A stretch of DNA of 64,000 nucleotides, from positions 24,335,307 to 24,399,306 of the forward strand of contig NC_068343.1 of NCBI RefSeq assembly GCF_014633365.1. The letters run 5' to 3'. Every line of letters begins with the position of its first letter. The stretch's first letter is position 1. Source of the stretch: Diospyros lotus. Taxonomy: Eukaryota; Streptophyta; Magnoliopsida; Ericales; Ebenaceae. Shown piece after piece: positions 58,940-64,000 of this stretch. The translations under genes and the position numbers were made by a program. The notes beneath the pieces are model-generated. The model was given only the letters and a program-made list of their open reading frames with translations, had not been told where the DNA came from and searched no databases.

Positions 58940-59804
58940 ATGTCAGAGTCTTCCAATGTCACTCCCCCTACCACCACAACTGAAGAGATAAATCCAATTG
59001 ATCAATCCCCTATAGCTAGTGAATTGCCTAGTGTTCACTAGTCCTATCGGTTAGACAGTAGGAATTACCTTCAACGGACTCAACTGATCAAAACACTCCT
59101 CAAAGGACGTCAGAAAGGCAACCACTTAATTGGGATACCTCTGAAGGAAGCAGATCTAGCCTTCACAGCCTGGGATGTGGAAGATTCCTGCATCATGTCC
59201 TAGTTATGGAGTACAATGCAGCCAGATATTAGTAAGAATTTTATGTTCCTAAGCACAACAAGGGAGATATGGGAGACTGTCCAGCAAACCTATTCCAAAG
59301 TCAAGGATGCTTCGATGATCTCTGAGGTTAAAACAAAGATCAATTCCACCAAGCAAGGCCAGTTGACAGTCATGGAATATTACAATCAGATGAAAGAATT
59401 ATGGTTAACGCTTGATCACTATCAAGCTATCAAAATGGTGTGCCAAGAGGATGCTGCTACTCTCAATCAAATTGTTGAAAGACACCGAATAATTGAGTTT
59501 CTAGCCGACCTAAACCCAAAATTTGATCAAGTGAGGATACAAGTTCTTGGTAAGGACAAACTCCCTAATTTAAATGAAGTGTTTGCTATCATTAAGAGTG
59601 AGGAAAATCGAACATGCGCCATGCTTACAGAGCATAACACCGAAGGGTCAGCACTACTAATTCGCAAACAAGGAGAGGGAATCAAGTCTGAAAAACTCGG
59701 AGTTCAAAACCCTAGAAAACCTAGATTTCATAATCATGGCCCCCTAACCATGAAGGGCAATGGCGCACTTTTTGTAAAAAGCCACGGCAAACTAGTAAAA
59801 TATG
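58940..59804 (+). pseudogene. Copia gag, first part, with nonsense mutations
   Basis: A start Met at 58940 (MSESSNVTPPTTTTEEINPI) leads, after a stop at 59039-59041, into SYRLDSRNYLQRTQLIKTLL. A second stop near 59203 precedes the UBN2-type gag core (STTREIWETVQQTYSKVKDA, 59256 on; LTVMEYYNQMKELWLTLDHY). The open frame drifts near 59740. In another frame the zinc-knuckle motif FCKKPRQTSKICFKLHGKE can be followed only if the inserted element at 59813-61037 is skipped, so the insertion lies inside the nucleocapsid codons. Confidence 0.8.
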
Positions 59805-59812
59805 CTTTAAAC

Positions 59813-61037
59813 CATAGTTCTGAAAGGCGCGAGGCGCAGCGAGGCGCAAAGGGTCCTGGAGCCTGAGGCGCGAGGCGCACGAGGCGAGGCGCGCCTTTGC
59901 GAAGCGAGGCGCACCTTTTAGAAAAAAAACTAAAAATCTTGTAAAATCATAAAAAACTATCAAATTATCAATAATAACACATGCATATCATTAATGTTTC
60001 ATTATCTTCAAATTCTAAACTAACAACATCAAAGTTAATTCATTCATCATACAATTTCTAAACTAGAAACATCATCAAAGTTCAAACTTAAAGTCTCAAA
60101 CTCAAACAAGTACCAACCATCGTGCAAAGTTCTAAACAAACATATAAACACTACAAGTCCACAATCAATAAAGAAGTTTTAATCATCATCATCATCATAC
60201 CCTTCACCAAATTGAAAATCATCATCTTACGGTGCCATATTTTGCTCATCCCTGATTCCCTGTTATTTTTCTTCTTTTGCATGTACTCTCCAATCTCTTG
60301 TTTTGTTGATGGAGGACATTTTGGAATAGCTTTAGTATTCTCCACAATCAATAAACACTACAAGTCCACAATCAAGAAAATGCTTTCATTTTGAAAAATG
60401 CTATTTTTCTAGGTCTGGAAGATTAGCGCATTTTTTCTAAGTCTGGAAGATTAGGGCATTATAAGGAGACATATAAGAAAATGTTTTCATTTTGAAAAAC
60501 TAACTCCTGGTATTTTGATAGTTAATATTCATTGTTGTTAAAATGATTTTTAATGAATTTTTCAAGAAATAGTAGGTATGTATTTTGGGGGTGGTAAAAT
60601 CGCTAAATCCTGAATTTGTACTAAAATCAAAATTCTATTTTCTTATTGTTATGGATTTTGATTTTTTAGATATTTTTATTGAATCCAAATGGGGGGTACT
60701 TTCTTATTTACATTTATGTATTAAAGTAAATGGAAGGTAAAATATAAATAAAAGAAAATGTGGACATTTACTTAAACTAAAGAAATGTAAATAAGTAGTG
60801 ATGTATACATGCTGAAACTGAGAAGAGGGGATGCTGGAGAGGAGAGAAAAAAGTGATGCAGGCAGGATGCAGGCGCAATTTTCATAAGGCGCGCCTAGGC
60901 GCGCCTCAGCGCCTCACCTTGCAAGGCGCGCGCCTTGCAGAAACCGCCTTGCAGAAACCGCCTCGCCTCAGCCCAGGCGAGGCGCCAAACTGGCGCCTTA
61001 AGGCGCCTTGCGCCTAGGCGCGCCTTTAATAACTATG
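59813..61037. mobile_element. hAT-like non-autonomous element with ggcgcgcc-rich ends, 1225 bp
   Basis: It begins CATAGTTCTGAAAGGCGCG and ends in cgcctttaataactatg; the reverse complement of the end starts CATAGTTATTAAAGGCGCG, so the inverted termini are about 18 bp with two mismatches. An 8-bp CTTTAAAC duplication flanks it (59805-59812 and 61038-61045). Both ends are arrays of gcgaggcgc/ggcgcgcct words. The middle is AT-rich and has an internal direct repeat (acactacaagtccacaatca at 60147 and 60356). No transposase is present. Confidence 0.85.
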
Positions 61038-64000
61038 CTTTAAACTACATGGGAAAGAAGTAGTCTTGAGCAGGATTGGAGGTTTCAAAAATATGAAGCA
61101 CCAAAGCTACTTATCCAATAAAGATCCAGAAGAAGAGGCTGATAAAGGGGACTCAATAGAGGCTGATCTTACCCAGTTAAACTAGGCAAACTAAAGGCCG
61201 TCCTTCGGACATTCCAAGATGGGCATCCTGCTCCCAAGTACAACAAGGTAACACTCTGTCCTATGAGACTTTCACAGCTTCTAAAACTGATAAGAACAGC
61301 ATATGGATCCTTGATTCAAGAGGCATGGATCATATGACCCCTAATCTCCACTATTTTGAAACCTATGACATCCTTGAACCCACTAAACAAATCACCATTG
61401 CAAACGGAACCTCTGTCCCTATTTCTGGAAAAGGCAGAGTGTTTCTAAACCCTTGGCTGCCACTTAACCAGGTTCTCCATGTCCCAAGTTTAACTACAAG
61501 TTTGATATCTATTCATAAACTAACCAAAGACTTGAATTGTTTGGCTATTTTCTCACCTCACATGTATAAGTTTCAGGACAAGGACACGAGGAAGATGATT
61601 AGTGTGGCTAAGGTTCACAATGGGCTCTATATCTTGGAAGGGAAGAGTAATTATTCTACAAGGAGACAACACAAAATAGCCTACTCCTCCTAGTCAACTT
61701 CTAATCTTTTTGCTTTTTGGTTGCACCACTTTAGATTGGGTCATCCTCCATTTGGTTTGTTTCTTTCTGCTTTTTGGTTGCACCACTTTAGATTAGGTCA
61801 TCCTACATTTGGTTTGTTAAAACAAATGTTTCCAGATTTGTTCAACTCTTTAGATCCTAGTAATTTTAAGTGTGATGAATGTATTATTACTAAACATTAT
61901 CGAGTCTCTTATCCTATCAGCAATAAATTTTCTTCTAAACCATTTAATTTGATTCACTCTGATGTTTGGGGGCCATCCAAAATACCTAGCTGTTATGGGG
62001 TAAAGTGATTCATATCGTTTCATTGATAATTGTACTCGTATGTGTTGGGTATTCATTCTAAAGGATAAGGCTACCATTGGGTCCATGTTACCCTCATTTT
62101 GTAAAATGATTCACACCCAATTCAGTACCTCTATCAAAAAGTTTAGAACTGATAATGCAAGGGATTATTTCAACAATCACTTGCAAAATTACTTTCAACA
62201 AGAGGGCATTATCCATGAGTCATCTTGCATTGATACGCCTCAACAGAATGGGGTGGCTAAAAGGAAGATGAAGCATCTTCTCAATGTCACCCGAACTATC
62301 CTACATCATCATCACATGCCAAAACAATTTTAGGGTGAACTAGTGTTAACAGCCACCTATGTTATCAACAGGGTGCCATCTAGGATTCTTAATGGTCAAA
62401 GTCCTTTCCAAAATCTAGCATCATTTTACCCTGATCTCAATCTCCATACACCATTACCTCTAAAAGTGTTCGGGTGTGTTTGTTTTGTCCATATACTCAA
62501 AATACATAGAGACAAATTGGATCATTGGGCTCTTAAATGTGTTTTTCTTGGATATTCTCCTACCCAAAAGGGGTATAAATGCTATCACCCTGTAACCGTA
62601 AGTTCTTTGTCTCAAAGGATGTAACTTTCATTGAATCCCAACCATTCTTTGATCCTATTCCAGCCAGGCAAGACATCATTGGACAAGCTGATATAGACTA
62701 GGAATACCTTAGTCCTATTCTTGAAATAGTACCATCAGGTTCTGGTCAAGCCCATCAGAATACTAATTCTAGTCTCTCTCCTCACCCAATGCATGCCTCC
62801 CTGATGCCATACGTTTCTCTCACTGAGCAGGAAGACTCTAAGCTCATCTCCCCTATTAGATACAAGGGCTCTCCCTATGTTTACAATCATCCACACTTAA
62901 CATTAGCCCCAAATCCTAGTTTGGAAATAACACACTATGAGGACTCTCCCAACACTTCTAACCCATCTCAAACCCGACCTAAGCCTACAGATTTGGACTT
63001 ACCAATTGCTATCCGAAAAAGGGTTAGAACTTGTACCAAACACCCATTGGCCAATTACTTATCTTATCATCGTCTATCACCTATCCATAAAAGCTTCCTG
63101 ACTTCATTGGATGCAATTGCTATTCCTAAATCAATAGATGATGCAATAAAAGATCTCAACTGGAAAGAAGCCATGTTTGAAGAGATGAGAGCCCTAGAAA
63201 AGAATCATACATGGGAGTTGGTACCCAAACCAAAAGGGATAAAACTGGTAGGCTGCAGGTGGATTTTTAATGTAAATACAAAGCTGATGGGACACTTGAC
63301 AGGTATAAGCCACAGCTTGCTACAAAGGGTTATACACAATCCAATGGCATAGATTATCTAAAAACATTCACACTTGTAGCCAAAATGACTACTATTAGAG
63401 TTCTCCTAGCATTGGCAGCTACTTATGGATGGAAATTGAAACAACTTGATGTCAAAAATGCTTTCTTACATGGAGATTTAGAGGATGATGTCTTCATGGA
63501 AATACCTCCAAAATTTCAACATGAAGGAACAGGGAATAACCAAGAGTGTAAACTTAAGAAGGCCCTATATGGGCTCAAGCAATCTCCACGTACATGGTTT
63601 GGCATATTCTTAAAGGCCATGTCATCTATGGGATACCACCAAAATCGAGGGGATCACACCCTATTCATCAAATACAAAGGAGAAAAGGTAACCGATCTAC
63701 TTGTATATGTTGATGATATTGTGGTAACAGGGAATGACTTAAATGAACAAGGCTGCCTAAAGCAAAACTTAGCTCAGGAATTTGAAATAAAAGATCTTAG
63801 ACCCCTGAGGTACTTCTTAGGCATCGAACTAGCCCACTCAAAAGAAGGCATCTTCATGTCCCAACAGAAATATGTCCTAGATCTACTCGTTGAAACTAGG
63901 TTACTAGGAAGAAAAGGGGCGGGGATACCGATTGATCCCAACACAAAATTGCAAGCAAATACTGGTGAAAATGAGGTTGACAAAGGGAGATTCTAGTGCT
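61038..64000 (+). pseudogene. Copia gag end, protease, integrase and RT, continuing past the window
   Basis: After the insert the nucleocapsid tail resumes. Protease is at 61309 (IWILDSRGMDHMT): the catalytic DSG is changed to DSR. The LHVPSLTTSLISIHKLTKD block follows. Pre-integrase HHFRLGHP is present twice because of a tandem duplication (61709-61815). Integrase shows FNLIHSDVWGPSK, then frame changes, RTDNARDYF, DTPQQNGVAKRKMKHLL and TATYVINRVPSRILNG. RT holds NWKEAMFEEMRALEKNHTWE, LDVKNAFLHGDLEDDVFMEI, KKALYGLKQSPRTWF and the catalytic LLVYVDDIVVTGND near 63700. Stops and frameshifts near 61692, 62008, 62330, 62624, 62699 and 63350 disable it. RNase H and the 3' LTR lie off-window. Orientation is opposite to CARA. 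Confidence 0.9.

Overview
The window is nuclear DNA from a flowering plant, most likely not a grass. The evidence is multi-exon genes with GT-AG introns, a plastid-type carbamoyl phosphate synthase small subunit, a WAT1/MtN21 transporter, LOB-domain and CDPK relics, and plant-type Ty3/gypsy, Ty1/copia, CACTA and hAT elements. The species cannot be named. I found no CRISPR array, operon, tRNA or intact rRNA gene.

Layout. 0-24 kb is a pile of mobile elements: a 5'-truncated gypsy LTR (1-1345); a minus-strand gypsy gag with its 2.4-kb LTR (1460-4638); a broken gag-like ORF and a copia RT/RNase H relic (4640-6672); a 706-bp hAT element with perfect 8-bp target duplication (7815-8520); a tRNA-derived SINE whose empty site survives in a nearby duplicate (8770-8943); a 5S-rRNA-like LTR scrap (about 11.7 kb); a Tat-type gypsy gag plus LTR (11.8-13.6 kb); and a decayed minus-strand gypsy element with two LTRs (14308-16124 and 21284-23841). 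The interior of that last element holds RNase H remains, a foreign solo LTR and, on the opposite strand, an intronless LOB-domain gene copy.

24-28 kb holds the one complete gene: a seven-exon WAT1-related (EamA) transporter, 337 aa, plus strand. A partial copy of its first exon, expanded by a (TA)n tract, sits about 0.9 kb upstream. Just past its 3' end is a long inverted-repeat element (28644-29342).

29-46.5 kb is again mobile DNA: a copia LTR carrying a complete non-autonomous CACTA element (30732-32002), a solo LTR with 5-bp duplications (33080-34311), a stop-ridden copia interior (34.9-37.7 kb), one CACTA end, an Athila-like gypsy pol with integrase (39.66-42.5 kb) and its 1.4-kb 3' LTR, then another gypsy LTR piece.

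46.5-64 kb is mixed genic space. There is a frameshifted CDPK kinase fragment (minus, 49.2-49.6 kb), a hairpin MITE, and eight reconstructable exons of CARA (minus, 53343-57538; 339 aa visible, N-terminus absent). Immediately upstream of the visible CARA exons lies a copia element (58562 to beyond the window end), itself split by a 1225-bp hAT-like element. The 5' part of CARA is either beyond this copia (insertion in an intron) or lost.

Functionally, WAT1-like proteins are membrane exporters of small metabolites (auxin or amino acids in characterised members). CARA would supply glutamine-derived ammonia for carbamoyl phosphate in arginine and pyrimidine synthesis in plastids. The two are not a pathway unit. 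The main interest is nesting of mobile elements, three insertions with clear target-site evidence, and gene fragments moved by duplication or capture. I did not find a convincing undescribed biological system.
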